This document shows positions 22,901-35,129 of a DNA stretch of 64,000 nt, piece after piece. Both the position numbers and the translations under genes were made by a program. The number at the start of each line of letters is the position of its first letter. The stretch's first letter is position 1. The notes below the pieces were generated by a model. It made no database searches. It was not told the origin of the DNA and worked only from the letters and a program-made list of their open reading frames with translations. The DNA comes from Armillaria gallica (lineage: Eukaryota; Basidiomycota; Agaricomycetes; Agaricales; Physalacriaceae), in assembly GCA_037576215.1 (NCBI GenBank), contig JBANDB010000005.1, positions 5,952,001 through 6,016,000 of the forward strand, read 5' to 3'.

Positions 22901-23362
22901 TTAGCAAAGGACCGTTTCAACTTCCTCCATAATTCCGAGTTCCCGTAGCCTCATTTCTTCTTCTTCTGACATACTGAACACTGATAATTTCTCAAACTTC
23001 CCATCCTGCCTTTGCCTCCCAACTACCCAGGAATATCCTCGCTGTTCCAATATACCTTTGCTGCCTATCAGTGTATACGAGCCATCAGGTATAGGATGTG
23101 CATGATCAGCAACAATTCTGAAGGCACGGCCCAACCCGGCACCATATTTGATGACTAGTACTCCCTGGCGAGACTTCCCTTTGTGTAATGGACAGGACAA
23201 TCCCCACACATTGCCTGAATTGATACAAGGTCCACGGTAAGAGTTCAAGTCAGCATCTGCCTTCTCTGACCGAACAACATGATCCGCCCATATAATCCCA
23301 AGAGGTGGTGGAAGCATTGTCATCATTACTTGCTCCCATGATGGTCGCCAACATTGTGTTCT
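22901..23362 (-). pseudogene. 3' part of a HET-domain gene, cut off by a Ty3 insertion
   Basis: The minus strand is open from the edge of the Ty3 LTR (23362) to TAA at 22901-22903. It encodes a C-terminal region that includes WADHVVRSEK, VIKYGAGLGRAFRIVA and SMSEEEEMRLRELGIMEE. With the element and one 5-bp duplicate removed, this frame continues directly from the frame ending at 31785. The Cys, Trp and charged residues are typical of the variable tail of basidiomycete HET proteins. It cannot be expressed with its own start. Confidence 0.8.
23358..23362. repeat. Target-site duplication, left copy (GTTCT)
   Basis: GTTCT directly precedes the 5' LTR and is repeated at 31785-31789 directly after the 3' LTR. 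Confidence 0.9.
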
Positions 23363-23761
23363 TGTTACGATTTATTCATTTTTTCCTCTTATCTTATCTT
23401 ATCTCTTACACCGGACCTACCGGGCCGCCATCTATAGGGGGAATCATGCAACATTCCCATGTTATCTCTCAACTCTCCACGCTCTTGCTTCGCTATTGCG
23501 TGCTATGGCTCCAAGCCCTTGTACTTCGTTATCAACCACTCACGAACGTCTTATGTTTAGACCCTAGTCTTTCATATTTAAGTAGTAGTTCTCACTGCAT
23601 GTATGCCAGCCTTGAACTAACTTTAATCCATACTGAAACTATCGCTTAATTCTCCACCGAGCGCTAAGAACTTAGCCGAATCGCCTATAAAAGATCACAT
23701 CGGTGACTGCCCGAACGTGAGACAGCCGGTGTTTATCATTGATAGGAATTCAGGTCTAATA
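23363..23761 (+). repeat. 5' LTR of the Ty3 element
   Basis: 399 bp beginning TGTTACGA and ending TCTAATA, flanked on the left by GTTCT. It contains the TATAAAAG-like stretch near 23687 as a candidate promoter. Confidence 0.93.
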
Positions 23762-24031
23762 ATTAGTTTGAGGCTTCACCCTTGCTCCTTAACCGGAGCC
23801 AACAGATGACGACGACACTCGATATTCTATTATCCGTGGTCTATCTTGCAGTGGGAACAGCGCTCTTCGTGGCTGCCATTGTATTAGCAATCCTATTCCA
23901 TTACAGAGTAACCCCCCAAATCTGACGAAACAATAACTGGTTCCCCCCACCACCCGTAAATTATGTCCTCCCACAGCAGCCACCACTGGCACACTTCTAC
24001 TCACCCATACTGAACAGAGCACCAGCAGTCG

Positions 24032-26416
24032 ATGAGCACTCTAGCATTGACAGAGATGAGGAAGACGTTCCTGGGGAGATGGAAATCGGCGTTCAGGAAG
24101 GAGGCGATGGAAGCCCTGCCGGAGCAAGGCTCCCCTTTATCCAGCTTTCTACAGCCAATTCCTCACACCACTCGTCCGCTGGCGCTACCCCCCATCCAGC
24201 AGCACGAGATGTTCCTACCGCCGCAGACCTGGCAAGGTACCTCGTCCGACTTGGCATGGGGCGAGCAGGCCCTAGCACATCCCCAGCCGCAGAGCAGTCT
24301 ACCAGCAGTCATCCTGGGGGTAGCAGGGTACCAGCAGTCACTCCCGACCCCTATGAGATTCGCATCAGTTCCACTTCCAAGCTTGACCTCGTCTGGGACA
24401 ACCTCAATCTCCCCCTTACCACCTTCTTCCCCTATCACCCGAATCCCTATGCTGCCCCTCACTACTGGGATACCCCAGTATGAATTACAACACGATCTCC
24501 CACTCCCCCAGCCTCCGACAGACAGCCTTCAATGCCCGAGTTCCCTCCATGAGGGGCCCCAAGCAGGCTCGCCATTCCAAGGTAAAGCAGGGAGCTGCGA
24601 AGATCTGCGATCGACATCGTGCAGGAGCTCGACTCACATTATCAGGACGATGAGCAGGGGCTCAATTGGTACGACAGGGAGAGAAGGCAGCAGGAGCGTG
24701 AGCGAGCAAGGGGGTTCAGAAGAGTTGACGAGGAGGCAGGAAGGACCCCACAGGTCGATAGCAGAGGAGAGACAGTTTACCACACCCCCACAGACAGCGA
24801 TGCCGGCACCGAGAGACTTCCCTCCGAGGAGTATGCTAACGGCATCATCCATGGAGGAAGCCCCTCTCCCTTGCCAGTCCCCACGCCAATCGTCCCGAAC
24901 ACTCCCCCAGCCGACCACCCCGATAACCATCGTGAGGGCCCTTTACCTCCTATCGACAGGTAAATTGGTTCAGATCCCCGCCGTACTTGTTCAAGTGTCC
25001 CTGGGGGATTTATTTAATCATTTTCGAGAAGAATTATTGAAAGACCCAGATTGGGCTGTAACCTCGGCTGGAATGGACTATGACCATTACGGGTTGAGTT
25101 ATATCCTTAAAGAAGAAGCCGCCCATTTTGCCTGCACCACCTATAATATGATCCATCACGATCGCCAGGTTGAGGTACCAGCCCAATACCAGCGACCCCA
25201 GGTGGACCTACCCCCGGTCACATACACACCAGAACCAATGGATGACGAGCCACCAGTACCCCCACAACGGGCTGTCGTACCTGACTACCCAAGATGGGAA
25301 CCAGGCTACACCCCCACACACCCGAGCTACGCATACCCCCATGGATACGGACCACCAGGCACACAGAAAACATCCTGACTCTTCGCCGCCGCGATCTCTG
25401 GTGACGGCATGGGACCATCAAATGCACCCCAGGTACCTACCCAACCGCCTGCCAAGCCGCAACTGCCATCTGGCCCGCCACCAAGTGGACCGCCGCCCCC
25501 ACCTGCCGCTCCTCGGAGGTGGGCGCCACCTCGCTACCCTCCACCGCCAGGACCACCCGACCCCCCGGCTCCATGGATTCTTGACCCGGCTAACCTAGGA
25601 CCATGGTCCTCGCTGGAACCTGAAATAGTCAAGATACCCGAGAACTTCAATGGCGACTCCAATGACATCGCTCGATTCTTCTCCCAGTGCGACATGTATT
25701 TCTCAGTATTCAACCAGCATTTCTACCATCACCTGCACAAGGTCATCTTTTGTGTATCACGCTTCACAAAAGAGGCACAAGTATGGTGGGAATTGTGTGC
25801 ACGAGGACTGGGGAGGGATAGCCACGGCTTTCAGCTCTATCTGCCCTATGAAGAATTCGTTGATGAAGTTAGACAGAGGTTTTGGAAGGACGCCAATGCC
25901 GAGATCAAGTTCGCCCAGTGGGAAGCACTCCGACAGAGCCACTTCCCTGATGGCGATCTGTTCTTCCAGCAATTCAAGTCGTTAGCCTTTGAAGCAGGCG
26001 TTCTAGGCATCAACATGATGATGGTGGCCCAGGTTAAGAAGGCATGCTGGTCGTCGGCCAAAGACATCATCTATGCGTTGGACGCAGACATCCCCGGCAC
26101 TTACCAGGAGTGGAAACAGTGGATACTTCGCATTGATCATAATTGGAGAACAAAAAAGGCAGAACAGCGTGGGGGAAAAGTAACAGAATGGAAGCAGCAG
26201 GCCAAGGCAAGTACGACCCCGATGATGAAGGGGAACCAACAGCAGGGCAGCGTCCTGGAAAAGGTAACAGGGACTGGCATGACATACGGGGGACAGGGCA
26301 AGCCCATGGATATTGACACAGTACATGCCAAGGCCAAGTGCTTTGGGTGCGGCCAACTCGGGCACTTTAAACAAGACTGCCCCAAAAGACCCAAGACAAA
26401 GGAAGAGGTGCTCTGA
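24032..26416 (+). pseudogene. Ty3 gag region with an N-terminal extension, split by one in-frame TGA
   Basis: Two open stretches in the same frame, 24032-25378 (448 aa) and 25409-26416 (335 aa), are separated only by TGA at 25376-25378. The second holds the retrotransposon gag domain (DIARFFSQCDMYFSV, then KEAQVWWELCARGL and FVDEVRQRFW) and a CCHC zinc knuckle, CFGCGQLGHFKQDC, near its end. The first is Pro/Ser/Thr-rich and ends with a helical block (DLFNHFREELLKDPDW); I do not recognise it as a standard gag domain. It may be an element-specific N-terminal extension. ATG at 24032 is the first good start after the 5' LTR. Confidence 0.8.
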
Positions 26417-26418
26417 CA

Positions 26419-29400
26419 ATGCACCTACTACTGGGACCATGTAGCAACCAACAAGAAGACAGATTTGAAGATCGAGGAGCAGTAAATGATTCGACTGACT
26501 TGGCAAAGGACTTGATTTCACCCGGTATGCCTTTGTCACCTGCTAGTAAGGCTCAATGTATTTCTGTAGTTGATAACACGCATTCGAATATACCCCGTTG
26601 CGACTTCACTACCAGGACTGAAATCAAGAAAGAATCAACCCAAGATGTCGGAACCGACTCACCAACTAAACATTCGGCAAGTAACTCATCGCGAGTGAAA
26701 GCAACGGACGAAAAGGCACCCACCACAGTGTCACCCGTCGTAACAGTGTGTAACCCGTGACTGGATGGGGCAAGGGAGCAAACACCTAGTGCCTCCCTTG
26801 GAGAAGTGGCCCCTGGCAAGGGAAACACCGCAGACGAAGAGCCAGAAACGTGCAAGTGGTCGACAGTGCCGCCTTTGGCCACGGCACAAGCAAAGGTGAC
26901 GTCCGTCACCAGGCTGAAGGAAGAGGATTCTCCGAATGCCATGCACAACGGACTGATAGCGTGGTCTGACGACCAGCAGCACTGCAAGAGTCCTGGGAGC
27001 ATGATCCAGCATCAAGATGATGGCTGGAACCAGGTCGGCAGAGGCCCTAGGCGGGAGCCAAACGACTCGCTAAGTCCGGAGGGAGCAGACCAGGCTGGTA
27101 AGTCCATTCATTCGGCACAGGTCAAGTCCGCTGTCGCCACGAGTGACGGCCCCGAAGTCTAGACGAGCTTGCGGCAATCCGAGTCCTCCAATGAGGTCCA
27201 GCATGACATCCCCCTAGGTGATCCCAACGAAGACCAGCGAGTAGCAAGAACTGTTGGATGTGCAACAGCCCTGACCAAGGCAGCTGAAGGGAAGGAAGCT
27301 GCTAGTGCCCAGGCGGTGAAAAGGGGGCCTAAGGTACAGATGGAGGAAATTCCAGATGATGAGGATGACATGAGCTTCCGACGCAGTCAAAAGGCTAATC
27401 AAAAGTCCCCTGTAGCTCCTGAGGTGACCCAGTCGATGGTAGCAGAACCCTCGGGTTCTAGCGCGAAGACTGAGAAGGTCCCACATCGTTGGCTCAAACC
27501 CTTTGGGGCCGAATGGATGTTATGCGGAATCAAAGATGTGAGGACTGAGTCGGAGGCCAGGGCTATCCTAAAAAACTGGATTCATAAGACCTGGGTGGGG
27601 GAAGTGGTCGACGAGATGGTCGAAGGGTTATGAACCAAGATCAACGCGTTGGACATAATGTACGAACTCCAACAGCCCCGACGCTACGTCTGCCAGCTAA
27701 GTGGGGGCGATAAAGCTTTGATGACCAACATCCAGATTGGAGCACTAGGGGAGCACCGCTCTATTACCTCCTTGGCTCTGGTTGACAGCGGCTGTACTAG
27801 CAGCGCCATCAGCCGAACCTTCGTAGAAACCCACAATCTCCCCACTCAAGCTACAGTGGCACCCATCACAGTCTACAATGCAGATGGATCAAAGAACAGT
27901 GCAGGACAGATCACTGCCTACGTGGAACTACGCATCACCATCGGAGATCATGCTGAAAGCATTGACCTGGCCATCACTGATTTACAAGGCCATGATGTCT
28001 TCCTTGGGCATGACTGGTTAGCAAGGCACAATCCATTGATCAATTGGCAGACCAGGAAGATAACTTTCGCCCAATGTCAGTGCTGCCATACCCCAATCCC
28101 ATTGCCAGATGCAGATCCATATGACAAATGGGATGAAGAACTCGAAGAGGGCGACACTATCCTTGCAATAAGCTTTGAAGAGGCTATCCGCGTCAGAGCA
28201 ATGCGACATGCAGCCAATGACCTAGCAGCCCAGGCTAATGCCGAGAAGAAGACCAAGACTTTCGAAGAGATGGTCCCCAAATGGTGCAGGGACTTCAAAG
28301 ATTTATTCGATAAAGAAAACTTTGACGAACTCCCAACACCAAAACCGTGGGACCACACCATTGAACTTATTCCCAACGCCAACGCCAATCTCGACTGCAA
28401 GGTTTACCCCCTTAACCAAGCAGAGCAGGAGGAACTAGACAAATTTCTTGACAAGAACCTGTCTAGTGGAAGGATACGACCCTCCAAGTCGCCCATGGCG
28501 TCACTGTTCTTCTTTGTCAAAAAGAAGGATGGGAAGCTGTGGCCCATCCAGGATTATCGGAAGCTCAATGAGATGACGATTAAAAATCGATATCCACTTC
28601 CCTTGATCTCAGAACTCATGGACAAACTGCGTGGCGCCAAATACTTCTCCAAGCTGGACGTTCGGTGGGGATACAATAATGTTCGCATCAAGACGGGAGA
28701 TGAGTGGAAGGCAGCCTTCAGAACTAATCGTGGCCTGTACGAACTGACGGTTATGTTCTTTGGGCTCACCAATTTGCCTGCTACCTTCCAGTGGATGATG
28801 AACGACATTTTCAAAGACCTCATTGCTTCTGGGAAGGTTACCATTTACCTTGACGATATCCTCATCATGTCCAAGACGAAGGAGGAACATTGTCGAATCA
28901 CACGAGAGGTGTTGGCGACCTTACGGAGGCACAAGTTGTTCCTCAAAGCTGAAAAATGCGAGTTCGAAGTTCTAGAGACGGAGTACTTGGGCGTCATCAT
29001 CAGTGAAGGCAGCATCCACATGGACACGGTCAAGACCAGAGGTATTCTTTATTGGCCAGTGCCCATGAAAAAGAAGGAACTTCAATCCTTCTTAGGATTC
29101 ACCAACTTCTATCGCCGCTTCATAAAAAACTATAGCAAGATCATGAAGCCTATGACTCAGCTAACGGGTAATGACACATGGAAATGGGGCAAGGCCCAGC
29201 AGGAAGCTTTCGAGCAACTAAAAAAGCAATTGGCCGAGGATGTCGTGCTCGCCATACCAATGAATGAAGGAAAATTCAGGGTGGAGGCAGACGCTAGCGA
29301 GGGAGCCATCGGCACGGTCCTTTCCCAAGAACAGGATGGCAAATGGAGACCAGTTTCCTTCCTGTCTAAATCTCTCTCGGTTATGGAACGTAACTCTGAG

Positions 29401-31350
29401 ATCTACGACAAGGAACTCCTTGCAATCATGCTTGCACTTGAGGAATGGAGACATTACCTTATGGGTGCATACCAGGACTTTGAGATCTGGACGGATCACT
29501 AAAACCTCCAGTATTTCCGAAAACCCCAGAAAGTGAACCGACGACAGACACATTGGATCACTGAATTAGCGGAATACCACTTCACCCTTCATCACAAGGC
29601 CGGAACCGCAAACAAGAAGGCTGACCTCCTCTCTTGCCGAGCAGACCATGACCAAGGGCAGGATGACAACGACCAAGTGGTAGTCCTATCCCCTGAACAT
29701 TTCAGAGCCATGATCATGCCAACCATCGGAGAGACCCATCAAGCCATACAGACCACCACCAGGAAAGCCCACCTTTGGGACAAAGCCGTTGCCGGATCGG
29801 TCGATCATGACCGTGGCATGAAAATGAAAGACGGGCTCGTCTGGTACGACGGCAGAATCTATGTCCCCAGAGACCACACTCTTTGTGGAGAAATCATTGC
29901 TCGATCCCATGATCACATCACTGCCGGACACCCAGGCATCGAAAAAACCAAAGAACTCGTGTTATGAGAGTTCTGGTGGCCAAAGATGAAAAAGGATGTT
30001 GAAGCCTATGTGAAGGCCTGCGAAACCTGTCAATGAACAAAAAGCAGCACCCAAGCAAAGGCGGCGCCCCTACACCCGAATGAAATACCCTCGCGACCGT
30101 GGACCCACATCTCAGTAGACATGGTTACAGGATTACCGAAAAGTAATGGTCACGACGCTATCCTCATAATTGTCGACCGTTTCTCGAAGGAAATCATTCC
30201 TGTCGCGTGCTCTACAGAACTATCCTCAGAAGGGTGGGCAAGGATCCTATGCGATGAGGTTTATGCCAAACACGGCATGCCCCAAGTCGTCATCTCGGAT
30301 AGGGGGACAGTGTTTGTGTCTAAATTCATGAAAGACCTCTACGACCTTCTCCAGATCAAGGGCAACGTCTCCACGGCTTATCACCCCCAGACAGACAGGC
30401 AGACTGAAAGGGTCAACCAAGAAATTGAGAAGTACCTCCGTATGTTCGTCAACCACCTCCAAACCGATTGGGCCGAATGGCTCTCCCTCACTGCGTTCGC
30501 ACACAACAATCGCACTCACTCCGCCACAGGCAAAAGCCCCTTTGAAATCAATTATGGCTATAACCCCCCAGTTCTACCAGGAGCAAAACCAACAATCCCC
30601 TTCTGGACCCCCGCCTCTGGTGCCTTTGTCTCAAAGATGCAAGACATCCATGCATCCACCAAAAAATCACTTGAAAAGGCTGCATCACAAATGAAAACAC
30701 AATACGACAAGAACAAGCGTTCGGCCATCGAGTATAAAGTAGGTGACAAAGTTTGGCTCGACATGACCAACCTCCACCTTCCTCGTCCAAAGAAAAAGCT
30801 CGATGATAAGAGGACAGGTCCCTTCGAAATCGCAAGCAAGAAGGGTGACTCTGCCTACACACTCAAACTACCAGCCAGCTGGAAGATTCACCCCACCTTC
30901 AACAAGACGTTGCTCACACCCTACACACCACCAGCATTTCCCAATCAAGAACAACTGCCTCCACCACCACCAGATTTGATCGACAACGAAGAACACTACG
31001 AAGTCGAAAAAATCCTAGACAGCAGGCAGCGAAGTGTTCGAGGGAAACGAGGCGATCCAACTAGGAGAGCAACCGATTACTTCGTCAAGTGGAAGGGGTA
31101 CGGACCAGAATCAAACAGTTGGGTGCGGGAGAACGACATGGACACAGACGAGCTCATTGAAGAGTACCTCGCTGAACATGTAGACCAGGTCATCCATGAA
31201 AAGGAGGATTGGGAATACCACATCGATCCAAGAACCAGGAAGAAACTCAGAAGTTGGGAGGAGCTATATGAACTATGGGACATATTCGGAGGGAATGACG
31301 ACCCATCAACGGAGACAAAGTCACCCTTCGACCCAGAAAGCATACCTTAA
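26419..31350 (+). pseudogene. Ty3 pol polyprotein, in one frame with six internal stops
   Basis: Pol is in the -1 frame relative to gag. Protease: LVDSGCTSS (about 27780). RT: QDYRKLN, FSKLDVRWGYNN and the active-site IYLDDI (about 28850). RNase H: VEADASEGAIGTVLSQ (about 29280). Integrase: a D at SVDMVTG (30115), VISDRGT and QTERVNQEIEKYL. The chromodomain reads YEVEKILDSR...YFVKWKGYGPESNSWV (about 31000-31120). Stops are at 26758 (TGA), 27160 (TAG), 27631 (TGA), 29500 (TAA, inside TDH/NLQYF), 29965 (TGA) and 30034 (TGA, in CETCQ/TKSS). The last two fall where Arg is expected, so CGA to TGA is likely. The enzyme set is complete but cannot be translated as one protein. Confidence 0.9.
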
Positions 31351-31370
31351 CGGCAGTCAGGATGCCTGCC

Positions 31371-31384
31371 TTAAGGAGGGGGTA
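31371..31384 (+). other. Polypurine tract of the Ty3 element
   Basis: TAAGGAGGGGGTAA lies directly before the 3' LTR start (31386), the expected place for the plus-strand primer. Confidence 0.7.
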
Positions 31385-31385
31385 A

Positions 31386-31784
31386 TGTTACGATTTATTT
31401 ATTTTTTCCTCTTATCTTATCTTATCTCTTACACCAGACCGACCGGGCCGCCATCTATAGGGGGAATCATGCAACATTCCCATGTTATCTCTCAACTCTC
31501 CACGCTCTTGCTTCGCTATTGCGTGCTATGGCTCCAAGCCCTTGTACTTCGTTATCAACCACTCACGAACGTCTTATGTTTAGACCCTAGTCTTTCGTAT
31601 TTAAGTAGTAGTTCTCACTGCATGTACACCAGCCTTGAACTAACTTTAATCCATACTGAAACTATTGCTTAATTCTCCGCCGAGCGCTAAGAACTTAGCC
31701 GAATCACCTATAAAAGATCACATCGGTGACTGCCCAAACGCAAGACAGCCGGTGTTTATCATTGATAGGAATTCAGGTCTAATA
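31386..31784 (+). repeat. 3' LTR of the Ty3 element
   Basis: 399 bp, same length as the 5' LTR, followed by GTTCT (31785-31789). Confidence 0.93.
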
Positions 31785-33141
31785 GTTCTGTTTCCAGGCT
31801 CAGGGTATAAGAAGAGCAAATGTGCCCGAGATGTAGACTCCATTGCATCCACAAGCACTGCCCAGGCATCTTCTTCAGAGTGTGCTGAATTATATATTGG
31901 GGTATAGTCCAAATCTAAGAGGTATCCCAAGCCTGCAACTTTATCCAGTGGCTTTGTTGACACCCGCTTCTGCATCTGTGACAGGAAGTCAAATACCCAG
32001 TAACCTCTCTGCATCTTCTTCAACAATTCCAGTTGTTTATTGAACCTCTTTTGTATGTCTTCTGTCATGAACCCACCATCACCAGTCTCCCCACCAATAA
32101 TCATTGTCTCTTCACTAATCTCCTGTAGTGTCCATGCTCAATTGAACCAACAATGATCACTCTCAAAATAGTCTGGTTTCAGGCACAAAGGCTGGCCCAG
32201 CCCACAAAAGTAGCAAACCACAGTCACATTTGAATACACCCATCCAATGGTAGGCACATCCAGCTTCCACTCTTCCACATGCAGATCCTCCCTAAGCCCA
32301 TGCTCCTGCCTCAAACACAGGACATCCAACCATGCATACTCTGCTCCTAGGTTCAACATCTCTATCCGGATCAGATCAAGATTGGTGTCTTTTGGCATTG
32401 GTACAGGCCATTCACATCTGTTGATGGGTGTCCACACATCAACACGATCCCTCTCATTCACCCAAGCATGTGATATTCCCCATGGGTATTTGCAGGCAAC
32501 CCAGTATGGCACCACCCGGTTAGCATACAGATCCCAAACATGCCGAGGGGGGACATCTCTCTCAACAATCCTGCCATTGACAAGGACACTCTGTCGCTTC
32601 TCTCGATCCTTTTCTTCAGTGGTGTGTAATATGTGTTCGATGGTGACACAGTCAGACCAATAGCAGCGCAAATGAGCGTAGGCCATGCCGAAGTCATCGT
32701 TTCGCGCAACGTAAGATTCAAGAACTGAGTTTAGAGACACTGTCAGATTGTACGATGTGCTGAGTAAAGCATTGAGCTTCTCCAACACTCCGTCGACTCC
32801 GAGTTCAGCACAGAGAGTGTCAGCCAATGCAGATGGTATGACAGGCTTTCTACCAACGTAAGACCGTTGCTTGAACACTGGAATGGTGGATTCTGCTTGG
32901 CCAGCCTCGGTGGGGGCAGAGAGTGTGACCTCAAGGAGACTCACATACTTGAGATGTGCATGAGATGTGTTATTCCTTGTCTTGTAGGTATGCTTTTATG
33001 CTTACCTCCTCCTCCTCCTCCTCATCATCATCATCACCATCACCATCATCCTTCCGGTACTTGCCAGATGCTCCTCCTAGTCATAGCAGAATGAGGGTGC
33101 GAACCATCAAAAGCAAGACAATCACACATACCAATGTCCAT
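31785..33141 (-). pseudogene. 5' part of a HET-domain gene, with one nonsense codon and a Ty3 insertion
   Basis: Exon 1 is 33141-33132 (ATG GAC ATT G), exon 2 is 33076-33006 and exon 3 runs from 32947 into the Ty3 element; introns are 55 and 58 nt and the joined frame is continuous. The N-terminus has an acidic run (poly-Asp/Glu). The HET core is clear: YPWGISHAWVNERDRVDVW, GAEYAWLDVLCLRQE and VYSNVTVVCYF. TGA at 32138-32140 interrupts CWFN/AWTLQEIS, where relatives have Arg. Downstream the frame stays open to the insertion point in YPEPGNR. HET proteins act in non-self recognition between hyphae. Two separate lesions mean this allele is dead. Confidence 0.87.
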
Positions 33142-33149
33142 AGGCGATG

Positions 33150-33790
33150 CAGATCGAGACCAAGCTGTGGTCGCGAGAAGAGAATTATGTCGTGTCGTCC
33201 TCGTGGTAAGAAGCAGACAATGGGACTGGCGCCTAGACTGTCACCATCAGGCTCCAGCACTGCCGAATGATAGGGCTCAAAGATATCCTTAAGTGGACAT
33301 GTACAAACATTGAATATCCTTGTTAATCATGATGTACATCTGTTCGAGTCCAATCGACTCAGTACTGCTCTGAGGACTCATGATTCATGTATTCGATGCT
33401 ACCTTTACACTGTGTAACCACGACCGAGGACCATCATTGTCCGTCGGTACTCCCACAGACTATCCCCCATCATCACATGAGTCGTCAAGCTCCGAGTGCG
33501 CACAGAGCCAAACACACTCGTACCGAAAATACACTTTGTTCTATTAGAAACCGTGAGATCGAATTGCCTTACAGCAAGAGATAAACTCCTCCGAGGACTC
33601 ACAGTGTATACACGAATGACCCCATACCCATGCCTGTTCAACACCTAGGGAGATTTCAGTGGCAATAGTCTTTGCCTTGCATGGCACCACGTTATCAAGG
33701 CATTTACCCCTCTCTCCGTCACCTGGTTATGCATGCAGCCCATCGGAGGTTCCGAATACGGTCGTTGAGATGTTTATGACTAGCCTAAGG
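33150..33790. other. Upstream region of the HET gene, nothing else recognised
   Basis: No coherent gene model was found on either strand between the HET start and the next minus-strand gene. Confidence 0.4.
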
Positions 33791-33794
33791 ATCA

Positions 33795-35112
33795 AACAGT
33801 GCAAAACCAACGAATGTAAAATGTATCAGCAGAGATGAAGTAGGGAATGCGTGAAGGGACGCTGGTGCATACTCTTGTTAGGGACGGGAAGCGTAATGCA
33901 GATTGGTGTTCGTCCTCAGTCATCGAAATCATGCTGGCGAGCGTCAAAAGGTAGTGCGCATTCGGACTCCCGATGCGCGATGGTCTGAGGAAAGAGTAGC
34001 AGTTGGAGAGCAACATGTCTAATGCTGGCATCATGTAGGCAGAGGTTTTGTTTAGTCCATGCTGGAAGTAATTTGTCGCTGTGAGGTACCGATATACTTG
34101 GCAGGAAGTAAAGCGCGCTATTACTACTAGTCAGTACCGAAGGCTGGTAAAGAACAGGTTGACATACCTGCACCCTTACTTCTCCATTGAACGTCAGAGC
34201 CTATGCAGTGTTCAGGTGATTCGGCTTGATTCTGATCCTTTTTGCCCTCAGTCGCGCAGGCGAAATCCAATGAATTATCCCGATCTTTGATGTACATGCC
34301 GCCTGAAGAGTACCTGATCACCAACAATGACAGGAGCCCTGCGTTGGACAGACTTTCTGGATTGCGAATCGCCAACTTTTGAAAGTGCAGTGTTGATATT
34401 CTCCACCATAATTTTCGAAATAACATCTGATCTGATGACCGTGAGCGTGATGACTGTCAAGGGTGAAGAACATACCTACTGGATCTCTCCTTCAGTACTG
34501 CTAGTGAGCTCCTTTCCCAGCTTGAACAAGCCGGTCCCCGGCCGACAACCCATTTGAAACTTCTTCCTATGCACCTCTGCAGCATCTTCTTCAACGGCCT
34601 TCGACTCTCGCACTACCTTCTCCTTCCTATACCGCCGGGCCTTGCCAGCCTCTCACTCGAGTAGAGCTTTGTTCTCCTTAGAATTGACCATTTACTTCGC
34701 ATCGTACGGCTGTAGCGTGTGCGGATTCTGTCCGGGAGGCCTTAGCTGGGACAGTCTTCTGTCGTCCGGAAACGCCCTTTTTGTTGGTATCTTCTTCACC
34801 TCGTCCTCTCATCCCCATACATCCGCGTCCCTGCCGCTTCTTCGATCATGCCCAAAATCTTCTGCTTGGCGATGCATCCTAGCACGACAAGTCCCGCTTG
34901 TCAAACTTAATCCTGAGGATGATAGGGAATACTAGATGAATTTCTGTGACACTGGCAACAGTTGAGAGGTCGGCTAACCTGCTCATCGTTAAAAACGCCC
35001 ATACCACTTCAGGGCAGTACGCACCTGACAGGCAATAATGATATGCCTCCGCCTTATCTGTCAAGGATGATGCAATGCTCATTTGAGCGTAATTCAAGTT
35101 TGTAGGCCGCAT
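33795..35112 (-). pseudogene. Decaying multi-exon gene, product not recognised
   Basis: Minus-strand pieces with good splice signals follow each other. NYAQMSIASSLTDKAEAYHYCLS (about 35100-35030) leads to donor GTGCGT. A charged coiled-coil-like stretch KARRYRKEKVVRESKAVEEDAA (about 34650-34585) runs into GTGLFKLGKELTSSTEGEIQ, a stop, and a GTATGT donor (34474). Then come DVISKIMVENINTALSKVGD with donor after GDQ, a GGMYIKDRDNSLDFACATEG piece, donor GTATGT at 34168, and KLLPAWTKQNLCLHD. At least two in-frame stops (a TGA after NKALLE, TAG before the 34474 donor) suggest loss of function. Family unknown. Confidence 0.4.
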
Positions 35113-35129
35113 CTGTAGTTCACTTAGGT

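Larger units (their letters stand above)
23363..31784 (+). mobile_element. Ty3/gypsy chromovirus, 8422 bp, with LTRs and TSD
   Basis: The element has two 399-bp LTRs (23363-23761 and 31386-31784), a 5-bp target duplication GTTCT, gag with a zinc knuckle, and pol in the order protease, RT, RNase H, integrase, chromodomain. That order and the chromodomain place it in the chromoviruses. The LTRs differ at about a dozen positions by eye (about 97% identical), mostly transitions. A purine-rich tract (AAGGAGGGGGTAA) ends at the 3' LTR. The primer-binding site after the 5' LTR is not obvious. Several in-frame stops make this copy non-autonomous. It sits inside a HET-domain gene. Confidence 0.95.

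Noticed and set aside
23762..23790. Primer-binding site after the 5' LTR
   Set aside because: The sequence ATTAGTTTGAGGC does not match a tRNA 3' end that I can name, and I could not find a self-priming match in the LTR.
34474..34560. Intact status of the gene at 33.8-35.1 kb
   Set aside because: The best protein-like frame (GTGLFKLGKELTSST) hits TAG right before a good donor, and another TGA lies upstream, so it is listed as decaying.
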